In this document: positions 52,366 to 60,230 of the stretch, one piece after another | Layout: each line of letters opens with the position of its first letter | How positions within the stretch are numbered: the stretch's first letter is position 1 | DNA from: an uncultured Candidatus Saccharibacteria bacterium | GTDB taxonomy: Bacteria > Patescibacteriota > Saccharimonadia > Saccharimonadales > Saccharimonadaceae | Assembly (NCBI GenBank): GCA_946222005.1 | Contig: CAMIHP010000002.1 | Coordinates: 62,001-126,000 of the forward strand | Reading direction: 5' to 3' | Length of the DNA stretch: 64,000 nucleotides | Notes under the pieces: model-generated | What the model saw: the letters and a program-made list of their open reading frames with translations, nothing else | What the model was told of the DNA's origin: nothing | The model's database searches: none | Program-made: the position numbers and the translations under genes

Positions 52366-53838
52366 ATGACAGGTGAAAGATATAAAGCCTTAAAGTCTAT
52401 TGAGATATGTAAGAGGTTATTTGCTCGATTTGATGAAATATGGTTTATTGGTCATAGAGCCGACCTTTGTAGGGCTTTGCTTGATTTAGGGGTTATTCAA
52501 AAGAATAAGATAAGGGTTATACATACCTTAAACTTGTTGGGTCTTGATATAGATGCGAAAAGCATCATCACACCTGACGTTAGTTTACTCGATTTTATGA
52601 GCATTCAAAATACTATTAGTAAGGAAGTTGATGATCGTATAAAAGAGAGTAAATTAGCGCACAAGAGAGTAGTTATCGTTACACATTCCCCGAACAAGTC
52701 CCTTGATAAGGCTATTTCAAATAATAATGCAAGTGATTATGTAACAGTAGTTTCGCCTTGCACGAGTTATCTATACGAGATTCTAGAGCAGAAGAATACT
52801 CTTAATAGCATATTCAAGCAGATAGAACCTACCTGCAATATTGAAGACTACCTGATAAAGTCTACAAAAATATTAGAAAGTGACACTTTCGAAAGTATTC
52901 GCGAACAACTCGGTGGTTGTCGATCTTTGTTTTTACAGCAAAACTTTTCTGCTGGTGGCGTTGGAGCGAGTATTGTCAATAATACAAAAGATTTCGAGGA
53001 AGCTATTTATCGAAGTAGTGGCTATGAGCTGAGAGCATCTGAGTATATAGAACACGCGTACAGTGCAAACGGTTCCGCACTTATAATGCCTACTGCTGAT
53101 GGCTGTAGGGTGTATACTGATAGATTATCTCATAAACTTATGGAGGCTAATATACTTCATAGGGGAGGATTTTGTGGTATTGGTAATGATTGGACTGTCG
53201 AGTGGCCTACTGATATAAACATACAGTATAGACAGATAGCAACTGCTGTAGGAAACGTTTTGTATAGGGTGTATGGATATGCTGGTATAGTTGGCTTGGA
53301 TTTTTTAGTATCTGGGCGAGAGTACAATAGGTTAAAAATAACAGAGATGAATCCACGAATCCAAGGTACTACACCTTATCAGGCGTATAATTCAATCTTC
53401 TTAAATCGCACACCTCTACTTCTTGCTTATTTTATAATGAAGCTAGGCTCAAGCGAAGATAAAGTTACCCTTTTGGATATGCTAGACACTTCAAGTGTAT
53501 GTAACAAGAGTAGTGGATTATTTTATCTTAAAATTTTGTCTTCCAGTAAGCAAATGAAGCAAGACATGAACGGTGTTTGGCAATTTAGCAATACTATTAG
53601 CGGTATTCGTTATTATGACAAAGATGTAAATCTGCCGAATCTGTATATATATGGGAGCAATAAAGATTTGATCACTATCAGGTGCTCATCAAAGAAAGAG
53701 TATATGAACAATAGTCCTGTTGCAGCTGCTTATATTATCGGGAGAGGTAGGAATGTCTTCTCTAAGGCATGTCCAACGATGACAGGTTTTGGCGCTAACC
53801 TATATAGCACTATCAGGGATGAAATGTATGAAAAATAA
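52366..53838 (+). CDS. ATP-grasp family ligase-like protein
   Basis: This 490-residue protein opens the AT-rich insert, 3 bases after the lepA(N) stop. The ATP-grasp core (~185-345) shows LFLQQNFSAGGVGASIV (ATP-binding loop), ELRASEYIEHAYSANGSALI, the hinge strand, AGIVGLDFLVSG, and the metal-binding ITEMNPRIQGTT (ExNxR). The N-terminal ~170 residues form a Rossmann-like pre-ATP-grasp domain. It would ligate a carboxylate to an amine. Its 3' end overlaps the glycosyltransferase start by 11 bases. Codon use is strikingly A/T-rich compared with lepA. Confidence 0.82.
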   Translation: MTGERYKALKSIEICKRLFARFDEIWFIGHRADLCRALLDLGVIQKNKIRVIHTLNLLGLDIDAKSIITPDVSLLDFMSIQNTISKEVDDRIKESKLAHKRVVIVTHSPNKSLDKAISNNNASDYVTVVSPCTSYLYEILEQKNTLNSIFKQIEPTCNIEDYLIKSTKILESDTFESIREQLGGCRSLFLQQNFSAGGVGASIVNNTKDFEEAIYRSSGYELRASEYIEHAYSANGSALIMPTADGCRVYTDRLSHKLMEANILHRGGFCGIGNDWTVEWPTDINIQYRQIATAVGNVLYRVYGYAGIVGLDFLVSGREYNRLKITEMNPRIQGTTPYQAYNSIFLNRTPLLLAYFIMKLGSSEDKVTLLDMLDTSSVCNKSSGLFYLKILSSSKQMKQDMNGVWQFSNTISGIRYYDKDVNLPNLYIYGSNKDLITIRCSSKKEYMNNSPVAAAYIIGRGRNVFSKACPTMTGFGANLYSTIRDEMYEK

Positions 53839-55027
53839 ATTAAGGATATTATTAATTGCAGGACAGTTCTATCCTGATCTCGCAGGTAGTGGTATTGCTA
53901 CATATAATATCGCGAAACAACTGGCTCAACGCGGACATAATGTTACAGTTTGTATTGATGAAAATAATACATATGATGATTCGCTTAACGAAGGCTTTAG
54001 AGTTGTTAGGTTGCTTAAGTATAAAGATTTTGCAACTGGCCATGCTGGGTTTAAAGAAGCTACTTTATGTATATATGACCTTATATGTGGAGATAATTTT
54101 GATATTGTTCATGTGTTTAGCTATATGCCTATGTTGTTATTGTCTTTAGCCGGGAAAAGTTTTCTACCACCAGTAGTTTTTACATTTTGGAATGCACCAA
54201 ATTCAGGTGAGAGAGCTATAGGGTTCTACGACAAGCCGGAATTAGACCTGAATCTAGCTAGTCAGATTATAAAGATGCAAGGATATGACAGAATAATCGC
54301 GGGCAGTAGAGTGAGTCGTGATATGGCTATAGAGTTAGGAGTAAATAAAGAGATACTCAGGTTTGCGTATCATGGAATAAATATGCAAAAGTTTTATCAA
54401 AATCTACATTCTGGTCACGATATACTTGATAAGTACTACAACCAACATTCCTTTAATGAAGGTCCAATTGTCTTGTTGCCGGGAAGAATTACGAATAGAA
54501 AAGGCGTCTTTGATGCCATAAGAGCATTAGCTATTCTTGCAAAATCACATAGAGTGAATATGCTTTTCACTAAATCCAATGACAACAAGGATGCTGAGGT
54601 TATTAAAAAAATACTACGCCTTGGAAAGGAATTGATGGTTGCTGACATGGTCCACATATCTAACAAAATGGTTAGCCAAACAGACATGCCTAGTTTATAT
54701 AGATCATCTTCGGTAGTCATTACCCCATCGCATTACGAAGGCCTAGGGTTTACTGCAGTAGAGTCATTGGCTGCAGGACGTCCTACGGTAATGACAAATG
54801 TGTGCGGGCTTAATGAAATAGGAATAAATAATTATAATTGCCTTATGGTTCCTGCGAAAGATAAGATGTCTCTCGCTCAAGCAATTCGAAAGCTGATAGA
54901 AGAGAAGAGTTTGAGTGAGAAGATATCAAAGAATGGTCCAGGATCTGTGAGTAGATTTGACATAAGCCTCTTTGTTGATTATTGTATGAAAGAATATAGA
55001 GAGTTGCTTTTATGCGAGAAACGCTAA
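53828..55027 (+). CDS. Family 4 glycosyltransferase
   Basis: This 399-residue GT-B enzyme has N-terminal ILLIAGQFYPDLAGSGIATYNIAKQLAQRGH as in retaining GT4 proteins and a C-terminal donor-binding PSHYEGLGFTAVESLAAGRPTV with the E-x7-E motif. It should transfer a sugar from an NDP-sugar to an unknown acceptor. The start is the ATG that overlaps the ATP-grasp stop; an earlier in-frame ATG lies within that gene. It overlaps the following nucleotidyltransferase by 16 bases. AT-rich like its neighbours. Confidence 0.88.
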   Translation: MKNKLRILLIAGQFYPDLAGSGIATYNIAKQLAQRGHNVTVCIDENNTYDDSLNEGFRVVRLLKYKDFATGHAGFKEATLCIYDLICGDNFDIVHVFSYMPMLLLSLAGKSFLPPVVFTFWNAPNSGERAIGFYDKPELDLNLASQIIKMQGYDRIIAGSRVSRDMAIELGVNKEILRFAYHGINMQKFYQNLHSGHDILDKYYNQHSFNEGPIVLLPGRITNRKGVFDAIRALAILAKSHRVNMLFTKSNDNKDAEVIKKILRLGKELMVADMVHISNKMVSQTDMPSLYRSSSVVITPSHYEGLGFTAVESLAAGRPTVMTNVCGLNEIGINNYNCLMVPAKDKMSLAQAIRKLIEEKSLSEKISKNGPGSVSRFDISLFVDYCMKEYRELLLCEKR

Positions 55028-55914
55028 CAAATTTAAATTCTATTATACCAACAGCAGGAAATGCGACACGGCTATATCCGCACACGCTATTCCAACAGAA
55101 AGCGATGCTTCCTATGGGATCTCCTGACAAAAGAGTGGTTGATAGTGCTATTGATATCGCCCAACAAACTAACGAAACATATATGACACTTCATTGGGAT
55201 GAAGAATATACAAAGCCTCTTCTTGGCCATATTGCAACGCGTAATAGTGAAATTACTACTTTTCGAGATCGGCATATTATGGGCGCTGCTTCCCTGATAG
55301 AATTTTCTGATGAGTTATTTGAAAATGATATTGAGAAGGATACCATAATATTGCCAGCAGACCACATAATAGAAGGTCTAGATGTAGAAGACTTTTATTT
55401 GACACATAAGAATCTTGGTAATGATGTTACGATATTATTAGTTCCTCCAAAGGACTATGGGCAGTATGTTGGAGTCAGTGAAAATATTGCTGTTGATATA
55501 TCTACAGACAGGAGTAGCTTCACACTAAGTTCTTCTGGTATATATATTATCCGTAATAAAGCTATGCTAGAATGGGCTGCTATGGAGAAAAAGCAAGGAT
55601 GGGCAGGAGAGACCAGGAGCATGCTTCAAGATTTTATAACACCAAACGTATACAAGGGGCAGGCTTCGGTGTATAAATTACATGAATCTGGCTACTGGGA
55701 TGATGTTGGTACTTTACGTAGATACTATCTAAACAATATGAGGCTGAGCGGCGGGGAGAATGTTATTGATAATAATGTTGAGATATCCTCTAGCGCTAAA
55801 ATTAGGCGATCGATAGTTTTGGGTGGAGTTGCTGTTACAGACCTCTATAGAATAAATAAAGAGATTGTCTCGCAAAATGATAATATTTTATATAGGACTA
55901 GAATTGAATCATGA
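55012..55914 (+). CDS. NDP-sugar nucleotidyltransferase-like protein
   Basis: This 300-residue GT-A-fold nucleotidyltransferase starts with SIIPTAGNATRLYPHTL...KAMLPMG, corresponding to the GGxGTRLxPxT...KPMLP signature but with TAGNATRL (one Gly changed). LPADHII is the metal-binding Asp, and SGYWDDVGTLRRYYLNN precedes a short left-handed-beta-helix-like C-terminus (ENVIDNNVEISSSAKIRRSIV). It would make an NDP-sugar, possibly for the adjacent GT4. Coupled to both neighbours by overlaps. Confidence 0.85.
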   Translation: MRETLTNLNSIIPTAGNATRLYPHTLFQQKAMLPMGSPDKRVVDSAIDIAQQTNETYMTLHWDEEYTKPLLGHIATRNSEITTFRDRHIMGAASLIEFSDELFENDIEKDTIILPADHIIEGLDVEDFYLTHKNLGNDVTILLVPPKDYGQYVGVSENIAVDISTDRSSFTLSSSGIYIIRNKAMLEWAAMEKKQGWAGETRSMLQDFITPNVYKGQASVYKLHESGYWDDVGTLRRYYLNNMRLSGGENVIDNNVEISSSAKIRRSIVLGGVAVTDLYRINKEIVSQNDNILYRTRIES

Positions 55915-56507
55915 CCTCAAGAAATGAGAAAAGTAAGAATAATCTCAAAAAATGGCGGCAACAGGCTTCTCGTGTTTTGCTGAGACATCCTCGGCTCACT
56001 ATCGCAGAAGATACAGTAGAGCTACCAAATGGAAAGACCATCCAATATGTCCATTACCCCTACCACGGGCATGGTGGGGTAATCGTAGTGTGTCGCCGAG
56101 GTGACAATATCTTGGTGCAGCAAGAGTATTCGTACCCGGTGGGTGAGGTGTTGTATCAGTTCCCGGGAGGGAAGATCGAAGCGGGCGAGGATGTGTGTGC
56201 GGCGGCGCAGCGAGAGCTGGCTGAGGAGTCGGGCATTGCTATGACAGGTGTGCGAGCGTGTGGTTGGCTCTATGCCGACAATCGTCGCACCAGCGCGAAG
56301 CTTCACGTGGTTTACGGCGAATATGCTGGGACAAACCATCAACACCAGCCAGATGACACCGAGCAAATCATTTCGGAGTGGCTGCCAATTGCCACCATCC
56401 ACCGCATGGTCGCTACTGGTGCAATCACCAATTACGCCATGCTCGCTGCCTGGGCTTTGCTCGCCAGCACCCTCCAGCAAGTAGGAGACTCTCGTGCGGA
56501 CGAGTAG
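55911..56507 (+). CDS. NUDIX hydrolase (ADP-ribose/NDP-sugar type)
   Basis: This 198-residue protein has a canonical box, GKIEAGE...RELAEESGI, preceded by YQFPG. ATGA overlap with the nucleotidyltransferase. The first ~40 codons are AT-rich like the upstream genes, while the rest is GC-rich like the chromosome; the shift near 56040 looks like an old recombination joint. It likely hydrolyses ADP-ribose or an NDP-sugar. Confidence 0.87.
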   Translation: MTSRNEKSKNNLKKWRQQASRVLLRHPRLTIAEDTVELPNGKTIQYVHYPYHGHGGVIVVCRRGDNILVQQEYSYPVGEVLYQFPGGKIEAGEDVCAAAQRELAEESGIAMTGVRACGWLYADNRRTSAKLHVVYGEYAGTNHQHQPDDTEQIISEWLPIATIHRMVATGAITNYAMLAAWALLASTLQQVGDSRADE

Positions 56508-56602
56508 TGTGGAGCTAGCCGCCTCATCCTCAACGAATATGCTAAAATCATAATAGAAAGTACCATTGATCATCTGCTGGCGGCAGAGAAGGGAGTGTGA
56601 AT

Positions 56603-57106
56603 ATGGGGTACGTTGGCTCGTATGTGTGGCAGTTGCGCCAGAAGGTTGGGGATAAGAAATTACTCACGACGACTGTTGATGTCTTGCCGGTTGATGAAGC
56701 AGGGCGCGTCAAGCTCATCTACGCCAAAGCCTTCGACCGATGGAGTACAGTAGGTGGGCACGTCGAGGAGGGTGATAGCTACACCAGCGCGGCACTACAT
56801 GAACTACGCGAAGAAGCAGGAATCACTGCGCACGCCAGCGACCTTGAGATCTTTGCAACGCAGTCTGGACCAGGGCAGGTGTATCATTATCCTGATGGCG
56901 ACACACAAGCCTTTACCGTAGTGTTTTGCCTTAAGCAATGGCAAAGTGAGGCACCGCACACTGACACTGAGGAAGTAGCGACAGGTCAGTGGTTCTCGCT
57001 AGACGAAGCATTGCAGCTCAATACGAATGACGCCACACGCCAGATTCTCACTGCCTACCAGAGGTATAACGAGACGGGTGTGGTGCAGATGATAGAGGAG
57101 CGGTAA
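56603..57106 (+). CDS. NUDIX-fold hydrolase
   Basis: This ~167-residue protein has a NUDIX box GHVEEGD...HELREEAGI: the box Glu is Asp and the Arg before Glu is His, while EE is kept. AAGGGAG precedes. ATG 56603 or GTG 56597 could start it. Third of six NUDIX-fold genes in the window on this strand. Substrate unknown. Confidence 0.82.
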   Translation: MGYVGSYVWQLRQKVGDKKLLTTTVDVLPVDEAGRVKLIYAKAFDRWSTVGGHVEEGDSYTSAALHELREEAGITAHASDLEIFATQSGPGQVYHYPDGDTQAFTVVFCLKQWQSEAPHTDTEEVATGQWFSLDEALQLNTNDATRQILTAYQRYNETGVVQMIEER

Positions 57107-57130
57107 CACTCTGCCTAGTAGAGGATCGGT

Positions 57131-57766
57131 ATGACGCAAGAAAGACTCCTGACAGAAAAGAACATAGCACATAACAGTGAAGATGAAGCAAAGGCGGGCT
57201 GGCACACAGCTTTTGCAGGCATGATGTTTGGTGTCCAACATAATGACAAGGGCTGGGAAAGGGTGGTACGAGCGCCAGGCGTGCGCATTATACTTGATGA
57301 TCAAAACAGTGGCAAAATCTTGCTCACCCGCGAATTTCGTCATGAGCTGGATGGATATGATTATCGCCTGCCAGGGGGTAAGGTGTTTGATTCACGTGCT
57401 GATTACCAAGCTGCTTGCGCCCAACATATTGATATAATTCAAGCCGCGACGACGAAGGCTGTGCATGAGGTGCAAGAAGAGGCGGGCTACACGATTGTCG
57501 ACCCGCAGCTTATTCACACCTCGACACTTGGTGCGACGGTGAAGTGGGATTTATATACATTTGTTGCAACGAATTTTATAAAAAGTGATGATGGGCAGCA
57601 ACTTGAGGATGGCGAAGTGATTCAGACAGACTTGTGGTTCTCGTATGATGAGGTGTACGAAATGGCCTTGAAAGGTGACATGCGCGAGGATAGAATTGCG
57701 ATGGTGTTATTACGGTATCTATACTGCAATGATTTCATTGATAGAAATAAGGGAGAGGTAGCATAG
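57131..57766 (+). CDS. NUDIX-fold hydrolase with loop insertion
   Basis: This 211-residue protein has the first part of its box, PGGKVFDSRADY, separated from the second, HEVQEEAGY, by an extra ~15-residue segment. It otherwise follows ADP-ribose pyrophosphatase-type folds (ILLTREFRHELDGYDYRLPGGK). The insertion may alter substrate fit or abolish activity. It precedes the SDR gene by 2 bases, so they are co-transcribed. Confidence 0.8.
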   Translation: MTQERLLTEKNIAHNSEDEAKAGWHTAFAGMMFGVQHNDKGWERVVRAPGVRIILDDQNSGKILLTREFRHELDGYDYRLPGGKVFDSRADYQAACAQHIDIIQAATTKAVHEVQEEAGYTIVDPQLIHTSTLGATVKWDLYTFVATNFIKSDDGQQLEDGEVIQTDLWFSYDEVYEMALKGDMREDRIAMVLLRYLYCNDFIDRNKGEVA

Positions 57767-57768
57767 CA

Positions 57769-58521
57769 ATGGATGGATTGGCGGGCAAAACAGTACTTAT
57801 AACGGGAGCTGTAAGAGGTATCGGGCGTGCAACTGCTGAGGAGTTTGCTCATGCTGGGGCAAATGTGGTTATGAATTATAAATCATCCGCCCAGCATAGT
57901 GTACAAAAGATAGTTCATGAGATGAGTGATCGTTACAAAGTGAAGGTTATCGCAATTCAGGCTGATGTATCTGATGAAGCTGCGGTACAAGCTATGGCGG
58001 ATCGCATAAAAAGTACTTTTTCGTCGCTTGATATCGTTGTTAATAACGCAGGAATTATTATTGACAAACCATATGAAGAGCACACTTTTGCGGATTATCG
58101 AACGATTTTTGATACAAATGTCTATAGTGTCCTTTTGTCGGGGAAGATCTTTGGGCGTATGATACAAGAAACTGCCGGCCAAGGATCTATAATCAATGTC
58201 GCATCGACAGCCGGGATGTTTGATTTTTATCCCGACAATATAGACTATGCTGCTAGCAAAGCGGCGGTTCAATCAATAACAAAGACACTTGCTACGCAGC
58301 ATGCACCCTATATACGAGTGAATGGTGTCGCTCCTGGTTGGGTAGATACGGATATGAATAAAGACCTCCCAAGTGATGTCATAGCAGACGCTAAAAAGCA
58401 GATTCTTCTTGGTCGTATTGCTCATCCTCGTGACATTGCACGAGTTATCGTCTTCCTTGCGAGTGATGCAGCAAGGTATATAACGGGCACCGTAATACCA
58501 GTTGATGGTGGAAGGCGATAG
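57769..58521 (+). CDS. Short-chain dehydrogenase/reductase (FabG-like)
   Basis: This 250-residue classical SDR has TGxxxGIG in LITGAVRGIGRA, NNAG, catalytic Ser in NVASTAG and YAASKAA (Tyr-x3-Lys), and a C-terminal GTVIPVDGGRR. An NADP preference is not clear. In the insert it may reduce a keto group in a sugar or lipid intermediate. Coupled tightly to neighbours (2 and 3 base gaps). Confidence 0.9.
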   Translation: MDGLAGKTVLITGAVRGIGRATAEEFAHAGANVVMNYKSSAQHSVQKIVHEMSDRYKVKVIAIQADVSDEAAVQAMADRIKSTFSSLDIVVNNAGIIIDKPYEEHTFADYRTIFDTNVYSVLLSGKIFGRMIQETAGQGSIINVASTAGMFDFYPDNIDYAASKAAVQSITKTLATQHAPYIRVNGVAPGWVDTDMNKDLPSDVIADAKKQILLGRIAHPRDIARVIVFLASDAARYITGTVIPVDGGRR

Positions 58522-58524
58522 GAA

Positions 58525-59100
58525 GTGAAGCTAACAAAAACGACATATATCCTCTGTGGTGGTGCAGAGCGTTGGGTGGGCAACTTTGGTAGCTATTTGC
58601 AAAATTTCTTTGCAGGACGGCAAGATGAACTTAAGATTCTTGATGTGTTCTTTGCTAGCCCACACGGAGAATGGCAACAGAAGTTTGATGATTGGGCGGG
58701 CTGGTATAATCAATATTTTCCTGGAGCGAAACGAGAATTGGCAATCAAAAGCCGTTTTGCTGAGCAAGTTCGACGCGCTCATATTATCTACGTTCACGGT
58801 GGTAGGACAACCCGACTTTTGCAAGAACTTCATGACTTCTCAGAGGTAGAACGACTACTGCGTGGCAAAGTTTATATTGGCTCATCAGCTGGAGCGAATT
58901 ATCTTGCACAGCATTTTTTGAGTCATCAAGGGATTGATACTGGTTCGGCCATCTTACCAATGAATATCGTTGTCCATTATAATGCTGATAATCCTGCGGA
59001 GCGGCGTACTGTTGCAGATGCCGATGCGCTCGCAACGGCGTTTCCTACGGTGCCAACAGTGCGACTACATGAAGGGGAATATATTCACATAGAGAGATAA
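58525..59100 (+). CDS. Peptidase S51-like (dipeptidase E/cyanophycinase-like) protein
   Basis: This 191-residue protein has the family's nucleophile elbow GSSAGAN (~115-121), a preceding VHGGRTTRLLQEL (GG-N/R-T motif) and a final LHEGEYIHIE. It resembles aspartyl dipeptidase E, a serine peptidase of class-I-glutamine-amidotransferase fold. GTG start with weak SD (GGAAG). Function in the cluster is unclear; it may trim or process an aminoacyl conjugate made by the ATP-grasp enzyme. Confidence 0.78.
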   Translation: MKLTKTTYILCGGAERWVGNFGSYLQNFFAGRQDELKILDVFFASPHGEWQQKFDDWAGWYNQYFPGAKRELAIKSRFAEQVRRAHIIYVHGGRTTRLLQELHDFSEVERLLRGKVYIGSSAGANYLAQHFLSHQGIDTGSAILPMNIVVHYNADNPAERRTVADADALATAFPTVPTVRLHEGEYIHIER

Positions 59101-59105
59101 CCACA

Positions 59106-59672
59106 ATGAGCAAATTCGACGCCATGGCACCAGAAGAAATTGGCCAGCTCTTTCCTATAGAGGTGGTACCATATGCTGAACGGTGGCAACAGTTATTCAT
59201 GGCTGAGGCAGCGCGGGTAAGTGGTGCGCTGGGTGATGAGGTGTGCGCTATCGAGCATATTGGTAGCACAGCAGTGCCAGGATTGGCAGCCAAACCAATC
59301 ATAGATAGCCTACTCCTTGTGAACAAGCTTGATAGCAGAGCGAAGCAACGGTTGATAGAGAAGCTTCGCCCGCTTGGCTACGAAAATATGACTAATGCTG
59401 AGACAGAACTGACAATGGAGTTTGGCAAAGGATATGACGTAGATAATCCGCTGCAACAGAAGTACCATCTCCATGTCGAGCAGATAGAGGCGATGCCATC
59501 GCCGAAGATTATCTTTCGTGATCGCTTGCGGAGTAGCCCTGTCTTGCGTGAGAAGTATACCAAACTCAAACATGAGCTGGCACAGCAGTATCGGCATAAC
59601 AGAGAGGCATATACGGCAGGTAAGGCGGCCTTTGTGCGAAAAGTAATATCCAATTTATTTCCTTCAACTTAA
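59106..59672 (+). CDS. GrpB/UPF0157-family nucleotidyltransferase-like protein
   Basis: This 188-residue protein has VVPYAERWQQLFMAEAARV, the signature IEHIGSTAVPGLAAKPIIDSLL, YHLHVEQ and RDRLRSSPVLREKYTKLKHELAQQY, all typical of GrpB domain proteins, a minimal nucleotidyltransferase-fold family often fused to or beside CoaE or acetyltransferases. Activity is not established for the family. Last intact gene of the insert operon. Confidence 0.87.
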   Translation: MSKFDAMAPEEIGQLFPIEVVPYAERWQQLFMAEAARVSGALGDEVCAIEHIGSTAVPGLAAKPIIDSLLLVNKLDSRAKQRLIEKLRPLGYENMTNAETELTMEFGKGYDVDNPLQQKYHLHVEQIEAMPSPKIIFRDRLRSSPVLREKYTKLKHELAQQYRHNREAYTAGKAAFVRKVISNLFPST

Positions 59673-59711
59673 GAAGCGACTAAATGTTAGGTACGGGGTA
59701 GGGCGGTACCA

Positions 59712-59740
59712 TTGACATTTATAAACAATAGTTATATCAT
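59712..59740 (+). promoter_or_regulatory. Promoter of frameshifted small gene
   Basis: TTGACA (59712-59717), a 17-base spacer, then TATCAT (59735-59740). It would drive the broken gene at 59739/59763. Confidence 0.5.
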
Positions 59741-60166
59741 GAGATTCATTAATAAGTTATTTATGGAGTATCGTACTGTGAAAGAAAAGCGTAGTCTTTT
59801 AAAAAATATAAGTGCTTCTTGGGATATTATCAGTCTTGGTGGAAATGTTCTTAAATTCAGGGGGGGGTAGATCAAAGGGATGCGCAGCTTGGTAAATTGT
59901 CGGCTGAGCTAGCTGAGAAGGTAGAAACCGGTGATATGGATCCTGTTATTGCCGAGGATGAGATGAGTAGAGCAGCTCGTCCACAGTCAGCCCAGGAAGC
60001 AATGCTTACAGATCCCAATGCTGAAAAGGCTAGCATACGCCTTAGTCGTCTTGCTGAGGGCGGCCACGTTGACCCTATAGTAGCAGAGGATCTTCTTAAT
60101 TCTGGTTTTCATCGCTATACCACAGAAAAGACTTTAGAGCATATAAAACACAAGAACCCTAGATAG
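59739..60166 (+). pseudogene. Small gene interrupted at a G8 tract
   Basis: Reading from ATG 59739 (or 59763, MEYRTVKEKR) the frame is open to a run of eight G (59860-59867) and then hits TAG. The frame continues downstream, encoding DQRDAQLGKLSAELAEKVETG to 60166, if the run had nine (or six) G. Joined, the product is about 142 residues: a charged helical protein with two similar MDPVIAEDEM / VDPIVAEDLL segments in its second half. This could be a pseudogene, a phase-variable gene, or a sequencing error in a homopolymer. No family is recognised. Confidence 0.68.
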
Positions 60167-60211
60167 AAGTGTGTAAGCTGCGAGCTATGTATCCCCGTCG
60201 TGCCAGCAAGG

Positions 60212-60220
60212 TGCTATAAT
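60212..60220 (+). promoter_or_regulatory. Extended -10 promoter for lepA C-terminal half
   Basis: TGCTATAAT (TGn plus perfect TATAAT) ends 10 bases before ATG 60231, with no Shine-Dalgarno. This matches the leaderless promoters elsewhere in the window. Confidence 0.72.
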
Positions 60221-60230
60221 ATAGCTTAAT

